Source: an uncultured Muribaculaceae bacterium (GTDB lineage Bacteria > Bacteroidota > Bacteroidia > Bacteroidales > Muribaculaceae). From it: a stretch of 64,000 bases of DNA. Location of the stretch: NCBI GenBank assembly GCA_910584365.1, contig CAJUAF010000003.1, forward strand, positions 172,126 to 236,125. Reading direction: 5' to 3'. The notes beneath the pieces were generated by a model, which was given only the letters and a program-made list of their open reading frames with translations, was not told the origin of the DNA and ran no database searches. The position numbers and the translations under genes were made by a program. This document shows positions 44,321 to 53,562 of this stretch, piece after piece (position 1 is the first letter of the stretch; the number at the start of each line of letters is the position of its first letter).

Positions 44321-44556
44321 TGAAAAGCATTCGGGACTCCCTCAGGCTGCGAGAATAGCCAACAACGAAGCCGAGGAGTTGAGGATAGACCGCTGCGAAG
44401 CGCAAAATTTTCGGCATCGGGTTCCGGATGAGATGAATGTAAGTAAGATATAATCTCTACACTTAAGTTGCATAGACAACTCTTTTAGAATCACAAATCT
44501 TGCCTTTTGGCTTTAATTCTGAAGTTTCCCGTGAGGGAAAAATCAGGATTTTTTTT
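44321..44556 (+). ncRNA. Candidate structured non-coding RNA with its own promoter and terminator
   Basis: A strong promoter ends at 44316 and an intrinsic terminator lies at 44518-44556, so a transcript of about 235 nt is expected. Between them no ORF looks coding. Visible structure: CCTC-a-GGCT pairs with AGCC-GAGG (44340-44348 with 44369-44376), CGCT-GCGA-AGCG forms a GNRA-loop hairpin (44391-44402), and AAAGC near the 5' end can pair with GCTTT near 44510-44514. It does not match tmRNA, RNase P RNA or SRP RNA signatures that I know. A 6S-like or regulatory RNA are possible readings. Start and family are inferred. Confidence 0.6.
44518..44556 (+). terminator. Intrinsic terminator of the candidate RNA
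   Basis: TCTGAAGTTTCCC pairs with GGGAAAAATCAGGA around a GTGA loop and is followed by eight T (44549-44556). Confidence 0.8.
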
Positions 44557-44670
44557 ATGTACCTTATTAAGGTAGCATCAGGTCGGGGAGGCGCATTGAC
44601 GGTCCGACTATGTGCTGACCACGGCGCAGGCAGCGGAGCGGAATCTAAAACGATAATTCAGAGGTGGATG

Positions 44671-44700
44671 TTGGAAATTCGGCGAATCTTTGTAAATTTG
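44671..44700 (+). promoter_or_regulatory. Promoter of the TrkA-N/RyR gene pair
   Basis: TTGG (44671-44674), then TAAATTTG (44693-44700), 38 bp before the ATG at 44739. Confidence 0.6.
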
Positions 44701-44738
44701 CATATTGTAAAATTCCTATGCAATTGTAAAAGTAAGAT

Positions 44739-47186
44739 ATGTCTGAATATTTCCCGCACTCCAAAATCAGATTTATATGCTGGCTTCTGGTATATGTGAT
44801 GGCATTGGCCGCATTGTTATATCCGCTGATGGCGGGGAATGATATCCGGTGGATATATGGAGCTGTCGCTGTTGCGATTATTTTCGTGGCTGTTTTTTGG
44901 GTGCGGGCTATATGGGAGGCTTTTAGAAACAGGAGTTCGTCGCGGCGTGAACCGATTCTGCGATTGATCGTATGGTCGATGGGGTTGTTTTTCCTTACGG
45001 GGACGTTGCTCTATTGCCGCGCTTTCGATTGTATCGCGTCCGATGAACCGTGGATTTACGATACCCGACCGCAGTTTGTGAACGCGGAGTATCTGTTCCG
45101 GTCGATGGTGGAATCCCTGGAACTGTTTATGTTCGACCTCGACGGGAATGTATTCGATAATATCGGGGATCATCCGGTACTGAAAGGGTGGCTGTCGGTG
45201 CAGGCTGTGCTGTCTTTTATGACCACACTTAGTTTTGTCGGTATTCTGCTGTATTCCCGCCTAAAGGCATTCTGGAAGCTGAGATTCAGAACGAACATCA
45301 ACACCGGCAGGCCGGAACTGTTCGTGTTTTTCGGTGTCAGCGATTCGTCGTTGTTACTGGCTAAGGATATTGAGCGCCACATTGGGGAAAAGGGGGTGAT
45401 TCTATTTCTGGAAACTAACCGGGCGGCCGAGGAAGACAACTCGGGCGTTGACGGCATCCTGAACTTCTTTACAAACCGCGGGGAGACGTTTCGCGCAGTG
45501 GAGACCGTAGGGGGACGGCTTATTCTGATCTCTCATTCCCCGTCGGAGACTGAGGATAAGAACGGAGATATTCTTACGGAAATCAGAGCCTTGAAACTGA
45601 AAAAACTCGCCGGAAGGCTTGCCGGCGTCGGCTCGGGGGCGCAACTGCATATCTTTTTCCTTTCGGAAGATGAAAAACAGAACGTTGCCGACGTCATGGC
45701 CCTGCATGAGGATACCACACTCAGGAATTTGGCGGAAAAAGATGTATTGGTCCGATTCTATTGCCACGCCCGCAAAAACGGTCCCAACCGGGTACTGGAG
45801 GAATTTGAGAATCACGACGGCATGGAGGTGCGCCTGGTGGATTCCTCGGCCCTGGCAGTCGAGAGGCTGAAACTCGAGCCGCATCATCATCCCGTAAACT
45901 TTGTCAGACTCTCCGACGTCAATCCCGGAACGGTCGATTCGGAATTCAGGGCGCTTATCGTCGGGTTCGATGAAGTGGGACAGGACGCACTGGGATTCCT
46001 CTGTGAGTTCGGAACGTTTGTCGATTCCCGCAACGATGATGAATACGCCTCCCCATCGCCCTTCCTGTGTACGGTAGTCGACAGCCGCATGGAGGCTCTC
46101 GCCGGTGAATTCCTTGCCCGATGTCCGATGCTCAGAAATGCCCGCAACGCTTACGGAGGAAATGCCATCCGTTTTGTGGCAGCAGACTGCCGCAGCGCGG
46201 ATTTTTATGAGAAGTGCCTTTCGGAACAGCAGGCCGCCGGACTCAACTATGTTGTTATTGCGCTGGGGAACGATGAGGTCGGAATCTCCGTAGCGTCCCG
46301 TATATTCATGACCATAAGGAAATACAATCCGGAGATGCGCAACGTCCATATCCTGGTAAGATGCTATGAGAAAGATAACTACGAACTGATGTCGCGCACC
46401 GCCCGCCATTATAACTCCGGGCTGCGCATCAACGGTTCGATGAAAGATATTCCCGATGTGATGGAAATCTTCGGCGCGCCGGGGCAGGTATATTCCTATT
46501 CAATGATTGTGGCGGACGACGCCATGAAGACAGGGCGCGTGTTTTTCGACGGATATGCATCCGTATGTAAAGAGGGTCCATGGACATGGGAAGAACGCCG
46601 GCGCGGAGTGGTGGCCAAGAAACGTCCGATGCTCGATGTGCGCCGGGAACTGCGCCGCAAGGAGATGCAGGACAAAGCAAACTCCCTCCATATCCCCACC
46701 AAACTCGCTTTCCTTCATCACGGTCTGGGACGGATAGCCCGAGGGCGCCGGATGCTACCGGTGGATTGCCGGGCAACTTTTGTCAGGGGGATGTTCGATG
46801 CGGAAAACAATGTGCGCCGATTGGCCGAAGGATACCGGATAACGTATCCGGCTCTCTCTCCCGAGGAGAACCGGCTGATGCTGAATCTTGCCAAACTCGA
46901 GCATCTGCGATGGATGGCTTCCCATGCCATACTGGGCTATACCTGCGCTCCGGCGGCCCAGACCGGATGTGATGAACGCACGCGCACCCATAATTGCCTC
47001 CGGCCCTGGAATCTGATTGACCGCATTCCGGAAACACAGATGTGGGGAGGAGGCAGCTACCGTCTGTATGACTATGTTGTGGTCGAGACAACCATTCTGC
47101 TTATGAAAACCGAACTGATAAAGCCCGTTTACGGTTCTTATTACAGAATTCCAGAAAATTTTAATCTGAAAAAAGAAACGAAATGA
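44739..47186 (+). CDS. Membrane protein with TrkA-N-like nucleotide-binding domains and a C-terminal RyR-like segment
   Basis: This 815-residue protein has four membrane segments at about 12-31, 37-57, 74-95 and 151-172. The predicted extracytoplasmic loop between the last two contains paired acidic and aromatic residues. The cytoplasmic remainder contains Rossmann-like nucleotide-binding stretches (ELFVFFGVSDSSLLLAKDI near 193, ALIVGFDEVGQDALGFL near 408 and YVVIALGNDEVGISVASRI near 506). Glycines are partly degenerate relative to GxGxxG. The C-terminal region has LEHLRWMASHAILGY (720-734) and THNCLRPW (750-757), which match the core of RyR domains. It overlaps the stand-alone RyR gene by 4 nt. 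It looks like an ion-channel-type or sensor protein gated by a nucleotide ligand, but this is inference. Confidence 0.75.
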   Translation: MSEYFPHSKIRFICWLLVYVMALAALLYPLMAGNDIRWIYGAVAVAIIFVAVFWVRAIWEAFRNRSSSRREPILRLIVWSMGLFFLTGTLLYCRAFDCIASDEPWIYDTRPQFVNAEYLFRSMVESLELFMFDLDGNVFDNIGDHPVLKGWLSVQAVLSFMTTLSFVGILLYSRLKAFWKLRFRTNINTGRPELFVFFGVSDSSLLLAKDIERHIGEKGVILFLETNRAAEEDNSGVDGILNFFTNRGETFRAVETVGGRLILISHSPSETEDKNGDILTEIRALKLKKLAGRLAGVGSGAQLHIFFLSEDEKQNVADVMALHEDTTLRNLAEKDVLVRFYCHARKNGPNRVLEEFENHDGMEVRLVDSSALAVERLKLEPHHHPVNFVRLSDVNPGTVDSEFRALIVGFDEVGQDALGFLCEFGTFVDSRNDDEYASPSPFLCTVVDSRMEALAGEFLARCPMLRNARNAYGGNAIRFVAADCRSADFYEKCLSEQQAAGLNYVVIALGNDEVGISVASRIFMTIRKYNPEMRNVHILVRCYEKDNYELMSRTARHYNSGLRINGSMKDIPDVMEIFGAPGQVYSYSMIVADDAMKTGRVFFDGYASVCKEGPWTWEERRRGVVAKKRPMLDVRRELRRKEMQDKANSLHIPTKLAFLHHGLGRIARGRRMLPVDCRATFVRGMFDAENNVRRLAEGYRITYPALSPEENRLMLNLAKLEHLRWMASHAILGYTCAPAAQTGCDERTRTHNCLRPWNLIDRIPETQMWGGGSYRLYDYVVVETTILLMKTELIKPVYGSYYRIPENFNLKKETK

Positions 47187-47497
47187 AAGAATATATTCCC
47201 CGTCCGATTGACACCTCCGGCGTAGAACTGCCTCCCGAACTCCAGGCGCTGGCCGAAGAGATCGCCCGCAATGTGCATGAAGTCTGGTCGGCCAGCCGCA
47301 TTGCCGAAGGGTGGACCTACGGCCCCCGGCGCGATGATCGCGCCAAGACACATCCGTGCCTTGTCCCTTACGAAGAACTGTCGGAAAGCGAGAAAGGCTA
47401 CGATCGCGCCACCTCAGCCGAGACCCTGAAGCTGATAGTGAAACTCGGATTCGACATAACGGACGGTCGTCGGCAGGGGAATCAGTCCTCGGAATAA
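47183..47497 (+). CDS. Stand-alone RyR-domain protein
   Basis: A 104-residue protein with the RyR (ryanodine receptor) domain core. The helix ALAEEIARNVHEVWSASRIAEGWTYG (about 22-47) precedes KTHPCLVPYEELSESEKGYDR (55-75), and DRATSAETLKLIVKLGFDI completes the repeat. Start ATG and upstream stop overlap (ATGA), so it is coupled to the 815-residue gene. The domain is known from eukaryotic Ca2+-release channels; prokaryotic members are of unknown function, though a nucleotide-sensing role has been suggested. Its 3' end overlaps that of the convergent ClC gene by 16 nt. Confidence 0.88.
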   Translation: MKEYIPRPIDTSGVELPPELQALAEEIARNVHEVWSASRIAEGWTYGPRRDDRAKTHPCLVPYEELSESEKGYDRATSAETLKLIVKLGFDITDGRRQGNQSSE

Positions 47498-49305
47498 TGC
47501 CGGAGAACCCTGCGGTAGGAGTTGAAGATTTTCGATTTGGAGACGAAGCCGACATAGTGGCCCTCTTCATCGACCACCGGGAGATTCCACGCGCCCGTAT
47601 CATCGAAAGTCTTCATCACTTTCTCCATCGAGTCAGAGGTGTGGAGCCGAGTTGTGGCCGATGTCATGAAACGGCTGACATACAAGCGCTTGTATAGATC
47701 GGGACGGAACATTATATTACGGATATCGTCCAGCAATACCACTCCTATAAGATTCTTGTCGCCGTCAACCACCGGAAACAGGTTGCGGTTGGAACGGGAA
47801 ATCGTGTCTACCATCTGGCGCAGGTTCATGTCGGGAGTGACCGTCAGGAAATCCGTCTCGATAACCGAATTCATTTTCATGAGGGTCAGGACGGCCTTGT
47901 CCTTGTGGTGGGTAAGCAGTTCGCCGCGACGGGCCAGTCGCATGGTGTAAAGTGAATAAGGCTCAAAAATCTTGATGGTCCCGTAGGAGAGGGCCGAGAC
48001 AATGAGCAACGGCAGGAACAACTCGTAGCCCCCGGTCATCTCCGCCGTAAGGAAGATGCCCATCAGAGGCGCGTGCATCACTCCCGACATCACACCCGCC
48101 ATACCCATCAGCGCGAAATTCTTGACCGACAGTTCCAGCCCGAACCCGAGATGGTTGAGCAGGAACGCGAAGAAAAATCCCGTCATACAGCCTACGTAGA
48201 GCGAGGGTGCGAAAGTTCCTCCCACGCCGCCGCCGCCGTTCGTGGCCGAAGTGGCAAAGCCTTTCAAGGCAATGATAAGGCCGATATAGAGGATGATGAA
48301 CCACACGTTGGCGCGGTCGCCGTAGAAAATAGAGCCGTCGACAATCGACCCGGGATCACCGTTGAGCAGCGAGTTGATCGAGCCGTATCCTTCGCCGTAG
48401 AGCGGAGGGAAGAGGAATACCAGCGATGCCAGTATAAAGCCTCCGACGGCAGTGCGCTGCCATTGCTTGTGGAGATAGCGTTTGAAGAAGTTCTCCATCA
48501 TGTTCATAACCCGGGTAAAATAGAGCGATACCAGTCCGCAGAAGATTCCCAGGGCGATGAAGAAGGGAATACGCTCGGTGATGAACGGCTCGCTTTGGAC
48601 AAAGAAGAACTCCAGGTCATAACCGGTGAAGATATAAGCCACCGAGGCCGCGGTTATAGAGGCGAGCAGCAGGGGCATTACCGTGACGGTCGTAAGGTCG
48701 AGCATCAGCACCTCCAGGGTGAAAAGCATCCCGGCGATGGGGGCCTTGAAGATTCCGGCTATACCGGCCGCGGCGCCGCAGCCCACAAGAATCATAAGCA
48801 CTCGCGGCGAGAGCCGGAACGCCTGGCCGAGATTGGAACCGATGGCGGCCCCGGTATATACGATGGGACCTTCCGCTCCTACCGAACCGCCGAACCCGAT
48901 GGTGATTGATGAGGCCACCAGGGAGGTGTACATATTGTGGGGCTTCAGGCGACTCTTGTTCTGGGAAATCGAATAGAGTACGCGGGTGACACCGTGGGAA
49001 ATATTGTCCTTGACGATATACCGCACATACCAGCAGGCAAGCAGGATGCCGATACAGGGGTAGATGATGTACAGGTAGTTGCCTTCGTCGACATTGAGAA
49101 ATATCGTCAGCGAGCCGGAAATGAAATGGATAAGCCACTTCAGCACCATGGCGGCCAGACCGGCCAGCACTCCGACAAGTAACGACAGGAGGATGACCAG
49201 CGTCTTTTCCTTGATATGTTTTTCCCGGAGAATCAGGATTTTCATCCATAAATCATGGACCGGTTTACGCAGGCGGTTGGGTAGATATGGGTCGCGCATA
49301 GACAA
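47482..49305 (-). CDS. ClC-family chloride channel/antiporter with C-terminal CBS pair
   Basis: This 607-residue protein has the ClC fold across about residues 35-445. Selectivity-filter sequences are GSVGAEGP (after FGG), GGGGVGGTFAPSLYVG and GFATSATNGGGG. The glutamate in GAEGP corresponds to the gating glutamate. The C-terminal cytoplasmic part (about 475-600) has two CBS domains that may bind adenine nucleotides. It moves chloride across the inner membrane by channel or Cl-/H+ exchange. It is the last gene of a tsaC-sugar transferase-clc unit. Confidence 0.92.
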   Translation of the reverse strand: MSMRDPYLPNRLRKPVHDLWMKILILREKHIKEKTLVILLSLLVGVLAGLAAMVLKWLIHFISGSLTIFLNVDEGNYLYIIYPCIGILLACWYVRYIVKDNISHGVTRVLYSISQNKSRLKPHNMYTSLVASSITIGFGGSVGAEGPIVYTGAAIGSNLGQAFRLSPRVLMILVGCGAAAGIAGIFKAPIAGMLFTLEVLMLDLTTVTVMPLLLASITAASVAYIFTGYDLEFFFVQSEPFITERIPFFIALGIFCGLVSLYFTRVMNMMENFFKRYLHKQWQRTAVGGFILASLVFLFPPLYGEGYGSINSLLNGDPGSIVDGSIFYGDRANVWFIILYIGLIIALKGFATSATNGGGGVGGTFAPSLYVGCMTGFFFAFLLNHLGFGLELSVKNFALMGMAGVMSGVMHAPLMGIFLTAEMTGGYELFLPLLIVSALSYGTIKIFEPYSLYTMRLARRGELLTHHKDKAVLTLMKMNSVIETDFLTVTPDMNLRQMVDTISRSNRNLFPVVDGDKNLIGVVLLDDIRNIMFRPDLYKRLYVSRFMTSATTRLHTSDSMEKVMKTFDDTGAWNLPVVDEEGHYVGFVSKSKIFNSYRRVLRHYSED

Positions 49306-49322
49306 TTGTTAAGTGAGTGGTT

Positions 49323-50762
49323 TTAGATTCCCCTCCCCGTAAGCACTGTGTTGACGGTGTGAAGGAGAATTTTCAGGTCGACAAGCAGCGATATGTTCTC
49401 CAGATAGATCAGGTCATATCTGGAACGTTCTATCATCGCGTCGACGGTGGATGCGTAGCCGTGCTTCACCATCCCCCAGGATGTAATTCCCGGTCGCACC
49501 TGATGGAGCAGGGTATAGTACGGAGCTTTTTCAAGAATCTGCCGGATGAAAAATTCCCTTTCCGGTCTTGGACCTACCAGCGACATATCTCCCCGCAGCA
49601 CGTTCCAGAACTGCGGCAGTTCGTCCAGCCGGTACTTCCGCAGAAACTGTCCGACGGGGGTTATGCGGGTGTCCCCTTCGGTGGCCAGCCGCGGGCCGTC
49701 GTTCTCGGCGTCGCGCACCATCGTGCGGAACTTGATGATGCGGAAAGGCTTCTTATGGAACCCGATGCGCTCCTGAAGGTAGAACACCGGTCCGCGGGAA
49801 TCGCGCTTTACAAGGAGGGCTATGACGGCAAACGCCGGAAGCAGGCATATCAGCGCCAGGGCGGAGATGACGATGTCGCCGGCCCGTTTCATATTGCGGG
49901 AGGACTCCGACATATTCGCCGAGCAGATGTCTATAAACGGTTCGGCGGCGATGTCGGCCAGCTTTGGTTTGGTGCTGACCAGCTGGAGGGAGGTGGGAGT
50001 TATCAGGATAGGGATTTCAAGGGGGTAGAGCCGGTTAAGAAGTCCCGAAAAACCGGATTCCTCGGTCTGGGAATGTTTCTCGGGGAAAATCACTGCTGTC
50101 AGACGGTATTCCTCTTTCAGCGCCGGCATTTCGGCGAGGGAGCGGACCGGAAGGCCGTCGAAAGTGTCGCGTGACGGGGCGTTTCCTCCGGCGGTGGAGG
50201 GGTCGATGTAGGCCACTGTTTTATATCCACGTCCGTGATAGGATTCCATCCGGTGGCGCAGACGCCGGGCGCCGGATGTCAGCCCGATGATCACAATCGG
50301 CTGAATCCATTTACCACGGTGGATCTGCTTGAAGCCGAAGCGGGTGATTGTCAGCCGGACGGCATACACGAAGCCGAACAGCAGTCCGAACAGCATCCCC
50401 AGCAGTTCAAAATTGCTTGCCTTGTCGGGGATCGGGTCGTCGACAACGGCAAGGAAGAATATCACTATGGAGCCGATGGAGGCCGTATAGAACGTCGTCA
50501 GCAATTCATCTATGCGCGACTTGAAGAACGGGCGGTTATAATAGCCCGACATGAAGTAAATCCCCATCATCACTATCGGGAAGAAAATCTGGCCGAGAAT
50601 GACGGGTGGAATACTGTAATAATCGCCCAGCGAGGGGACAGGGAGGCCTGCGGGGATTACAATCTGAAAGTAACGGATGATGTTGAAAACAAACCACGCG
50701 AGGTTGGTGGCCAGAAAATCTCCGGCCACGTATCTGAGGCGTTGTCTGTTTTCTGATGTCAT
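49323..50762 (-). CDS. Polyprenyl-phosphate glycosyl-1-phosphate transferase (exopolysaccharide initiating type)
   Basis: A 479-residue membrane protein. The N-terminal part has four to five hydrophobic segments (about 10-130) and a Rossmann-like middle (VIIGLTSGARRLRHRM). The C-terminal bacterial sugar transferase domain (about 290-470) shows KRAGDIVISALALICLLP, an amphipathic re-entrant segment, FRIIKFRTMV and SLVGPRPEREFF. Such enzymes (WbaP/CpsE-like) transfer a sugar-1-phosphate to undecaprenyl phosphate to begin exopolysaccharide or O-antigen synthesis. It begins 6 bp after tsaC. No glycosyltransferase cluster is adjacent. Confidence 0.92.
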   Translation of the reverse strand: MTSENRQRLRYVAGDFLATNLAWFVFNIIRYFQIVIPAGLPVPSLGDYYSIPPVILGQIFFPIVMMGIYFMSGYYNRPFFKSRIDELLTTFYTASIGSIVIFFLAVVDDPIPDKASNFELLGMLFGLLFGFVYAVRLTITRFGFKQIHRGKWIQPIVIIGLTSGARRLRHRMESYHGRGYKTVAYIDPSTAGGNAPSRDTFDGLPVRSLAEMPALKEEYRLTAVIFPEKHSQTEESGFSGLLNRLYPLEIPILITPTSLQLVSTKPKLADIAAEPFIDICSANMSESSRNMKRAGDIVISALALICLLPAFAVIALLVKRDSRGPVFYLQERIGFHKKPFRIIKFRTMVRDAENDGPRLATEGDTRITPVGQFLRKYRLDELPQFWNVLRGDMSLVGPRPEREFFIRQILEKAPYYTLLHQVRPGITSWGMVKHGYASTVDAMIERSRYDLIYLENISLLVDLKILLHTVNTVLTGRGI

Positions 50763-50768
50763 TGGCTT

Positions 50769-51338
50769 TCAGGGGCGCAGGATTTTGAATTCACCTCCGG
50801 CGGAGAGCTTGATGACCGTGGAGGGGAGAGTCCGGGTCAGGTCGTCGCGGCGGTAATCGACCACGTAGTCCACTCCGTCGAGGATTTCCCGGGAAATTTC
50901 GGGAAATACGGCGGCGGCAGGTTCTCCGGAGATATTCGCGGAGGTCGAGACCAGGGGGCGGCGCAGACGGCGGCAGAGTCCGGCGGAGAACGCTTCGGAG
51001 GTCACCCGGATCCCGACGCTTCCGTCCCCGCCGGTGAGTTCCGGGGCAAGTCCCGCGGCACCGTCGTAGACGATAGTCATGGGCTTTACGGCGCAGTCAA
51101 TCAGCTGGCAGGCGATGTCCGGCATCTCGCGGACATATTTCTCGACTTCCGCCACGGAATCGACCAGCACGATCATAGCCTTGTGGTCGGCCCGGCGTTT
51201 CAGCTCATAGACTTTTCGGACGGCCGCGCTGTTTGTGGCGTCGCAGCCGATACCCCATACGGTATCGGTAGGGTAGAGGATGATTCCTCCGCGACGCACG
51301 ATGTCGGCCGCTCTGTTGATTTCTTCCTGAAGTTCCAT
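50769..51338 (-). CDS. tsaC: Threonylcarbamoyl-AMP synthase (YrdC/TsaC family)
   Basis: A 189-residue YrdC-domain protein. Family motifs are GGIILYPTDTVWGIGCDATN, VYELKRRADHKAMIVLVDS, KPMTIVYDG and RRPLVSTSANISGEP. It makes threonylcarbamoyl-AMP from threonine, bicarbonate and ATP for the t6A37 tRNA modification. The length is that of TsaC rather than the longer Sua5. It is the first gene of the tsaC-sugar transferase-clc unit and has a very good promoter. Confidence 0.94.
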   Translation of the reverse strand: MELQEEINRAADIVRRGGIILYPTDTVWGIGCDATNSAAVRKVYELKRRADHKAMIVLVDSVAEVEKYVREMPDIACQLIDCAVKPMTIVYDGAAGLAPELTGGDGSVGIRVTSEAFSAGLCRRLRRPLVSTSANISGEPAAAVFPEISREILDGVDYVVDYRRDDLTRTLPSTVIKLSAGGEFKILRP

Positions 51339-51378
51339 TACGTTTTTACCTTAGAGGTCCGGGACCCGGTTTCCGAAG

Positions 51379-51410
51379 CAAAATTAACTAATCTCGGATT
51401 AACTGCCAAA
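51379..51410 (-). promoter_or_regulatory. Consensus promoter of the tsaC unit
   Basis: On the reverse strand TTTG (51407-51410), 20 nt, TAATTTTG (51379-51386), 40 bp before tsaC. Confidence 0.75.
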
Positions 51411-51446
51411 TAATTAAACCTATTTGTAAAGGAGACGAAACAGAGG

Positions 51447-53459
51447 TCAGAGCGAAGCGCGTTCCTTGACGATACCGTGGCGGTAGGCGTACAGGAGCCG
51501 TTTCAGTTCGTCGATCTGGGCCTGAAGCTCGCGCCCCTTGTCGGTGTCGCGCACGCGCTGGCGGTGGTTCGACAGCTCTACGATCTGCGTGGTGCCGATG
51601 ATGTCGTTGGCCGTTGCGATGGCTTCCTCCGTGGAGGTGAAAGGTTCGTGCTGGACCAGCTGGAGTCCGCGGGAGTGGTAGACAAGGGTGTATCCGGCTA
51701 TGCCGGTGGTGCGGTGATAGGCCTTGGCGAACCCTCCGTCAATTACCAGCAGACGCCCGTCGGCCCTGACGGGACACTCCCCGTTGCCGACTTTGACCGG
51801 AACGTGGCCGTTGATGATATGGCGGTGTTCACCTTTGACATCGAATGCGTCGAGAATCATGTCGCAGATTTCCGGCTTGTCGCGCAGGGTATAATAGTGG
51901 CCTTTCTCCTCCTTGTGGGTGTCCTTGTCGGCGATGAAGTAGCGCTCGAAGGTGGTCATGCGCGCCTTGTCGAACAGGGGGGAGTCAGGACCGCACCATA
52001 GATACCAGAAATAGTCCGTGGCGAAGTCTTTTTCGTCGGCGGGGGTGTCGTCATTGAAGGCCGCCCTCATCGTCATCCCTACGCGGTGGAGCAGTTCGCG
52101 TCCCTTGTATTTCGTCCCTCCGAGGTCCACTTCCTTCAGGGTGCCGTCGGCGTTCAGGGGAACCGAGGCGTGGAACATCAGGTTGGAGTTAAGGATGGTG
52201 TACATACATCCGTGGGAGAACATACACTCAACGTGGCGGCGCAGTTTGTCGCTGACCAGGAAGGAGTGTTTAAGGCGGCGGACAAGGTTGTCCTCCTCCG
52301 GTGTCAGCCGGTAGGGGTCCTCCGCGTCGACTGTGGGGAAGTTGTTGTCCAGCAGGGGATAAGTGACGCCGTTGATGTCGATTGTGGCGCTTGCGGGATC
52401 GATTCTGTGAAGAAGCTTGCGGTCATCCATCCCCCATTCGGGACGCTTGTCGATCATCGCTCCCTCGAGCTTGAACTGGATGATGGCGATAGCCTTGTGC
52501 ATTCTCGCCAGGAGCATCCGGGTCTTCTCGTCGACGTGTTCGTCGTCGGGCAGTTTCGGCAGGAACTGGAGACAGTCGTCGTCGCCGTAGGTCTCCATCG
52601 CGAACGTGGCCAGTGGCACCAGGTTTATGCCGTACCCGTCGTCAAGGGTGGCCATGTTGCCGTAGCGCAGGGAGATACGCAGCACGTTGGCGATGCAGCA
52701 GACGTTGCCGGCCGCAGCCCCTATCCACAGGGCGTCGTGGTTTCCCCACTGCATATCGAAGCGCTCGTAGGTCATCAGACGGTCCATGATGATATGCGCT
52801 CCCGGTCCGCGGTCGTAGACGTCGCCGAGGATATGGAGCCAGTCGATGCTGAGTTTCTGTATGACCTTGCAGATGGCTACAATGAACGAATCGGCCTGTC
52901 CTGTGGATAGAATCGTCTCGATGATCCGGGAGTAATATGCCTGTTTGTTAAGGTCGGAATGCTCTTCGTGGAGCAGCTCCTCAATTATATAGGCGAATTC
53001 TTTCGGAAGCGCCTTGCGCACTTTGGAGCGGGTGTATTTCGACGACACCGACCGGCATACCTTGACGAGACGGTGGAGAGTGACGTTGTAGAAGTCTTCC
53101 ATCTCCTCCTCGGTCTCTTTCAGTTCCTCGAGCTTACGTTCAGGGTAATATATCAGTGTGCAGAGGCGGCGGATTTCTTCGTCGCGCATCGAATTGTCGT
53201 ATATTTCGTTTACCTTGCGCCGGATATTCCCCGAAGCGTTCCTGACGATATGGTCGAACGCCTCATATTCGCCGTGGATATCGGCTATAAAATGTTCGGT
53301 ACCCTTCGGCAGATTCAGTATCGCCTCCAGGTTTATGATCTCGGTGGAGGCGGCGCTGACCGTAGGAAAACTCTGACTGAGGAGTTCCAGCACACGCCTG
53401 TCGCGCCGGAAGCCCTCCCTGGTAATGGAGTCCTGCATTTCCGTAACAATTGGTTTCAC
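51447..53459 (-). CDS. fbp: Class III fructose-1,6-bisphosphatase
   Basis: A 670-residue calcineurin-type phosphoesterase of the Firmicutes/Bacteroidetes FBPase class III. Metal-binding motifs are ADIHGEYEAFDHI near residue 58, LGDVYDRGPGAHIIMD and MQWGNHDALW. C-terminal KGHYYTLRD and NGHVPVK complete the site. It dephosphorylates fructose-1,6-bisphosphate in gluconeogenesis. The ATG at 53459 lies on the expected transcription start of the promoter at 53464-53495. The in-frame ATG at 53438 (M8, preceded by ACGGAA) is an alternative giving 663 residues. Confidence 0.94.
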   Translation of the reverse strand: MKPIVTEMQDSITREGFRRDRRVLELLSQSFPTVSAASTEIINLEAILNLPKGTEHFIADIHGEYEAFDHIVRNASGNIRRKVNEIYDNSMRDEEIRRLCTLIYYPERKLEELKETEEEMEDFYNVTLHRLVKVCRSVSSKYTRSKVRKALPKEFAYIIEELLHEEHSDLNKQAYYSRIIETILSTGQADSFIVAICKVIQKLSIDWLHILGDVYDRGPGAHIIMDRLMTYERFDMQWGNHDALWIGAAAGNVCCIANVLRISLRYGNMATLDDGYGINLVPLATFAMETYGDDDCLQFLPKLPDDEHVDEKTRMLLARMHKAIAIIQFKLEGAMIDKRPEWGMDDRKLLHRIDPASATIDINGVTYPLLDNNFPTVDAEDPYRLTPEEDNLVRRLKHSFLVSDKLRRHVECMFSHGCMYTILNSNLMFHASVPLNADGTLKEVDLGGTKYKGRELLHRVGMTMRAAFNDDTPADEKDFATDYFWYLWCGPDSPLFDKARMTTFERYFIADKDTHKEEKGHYYTLRDKPEICDMILDAFDVKGEHRHIINGHVPVKVGNGECPVRADGRLLVIDGGFAKAYHRTTGIAGYTLVYHSRGLQLVQHEPFTSTEEAIATANDIIGTTQIVELSNHRQRVRDTDKGRELQAQIDELKRLLYAYRHGIVKERASL

Positions 53460-53463
53460 TCCC

Positions 53464-53495
53464 CAAAGTTACAAAATTTATTCTCCCCCGCCAAA
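53464..53495 (-). promoter_or_regulatory. Consensus promoter of fbp
   Basis: On the reverse strand TTTG (53492-53495), 20 nt, TAACTTTG (53464-53471). The -7 element ends only 4 nt before the ATG at 53459. Confidence 0.75.
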
Positions 53496-53562
53496 ACAAT
53501 CCTGCTACCCGGATGACTATACTGGTTTCAGCGGTCGGAGGGGAGAGTTGCCGGGGGCTGAC

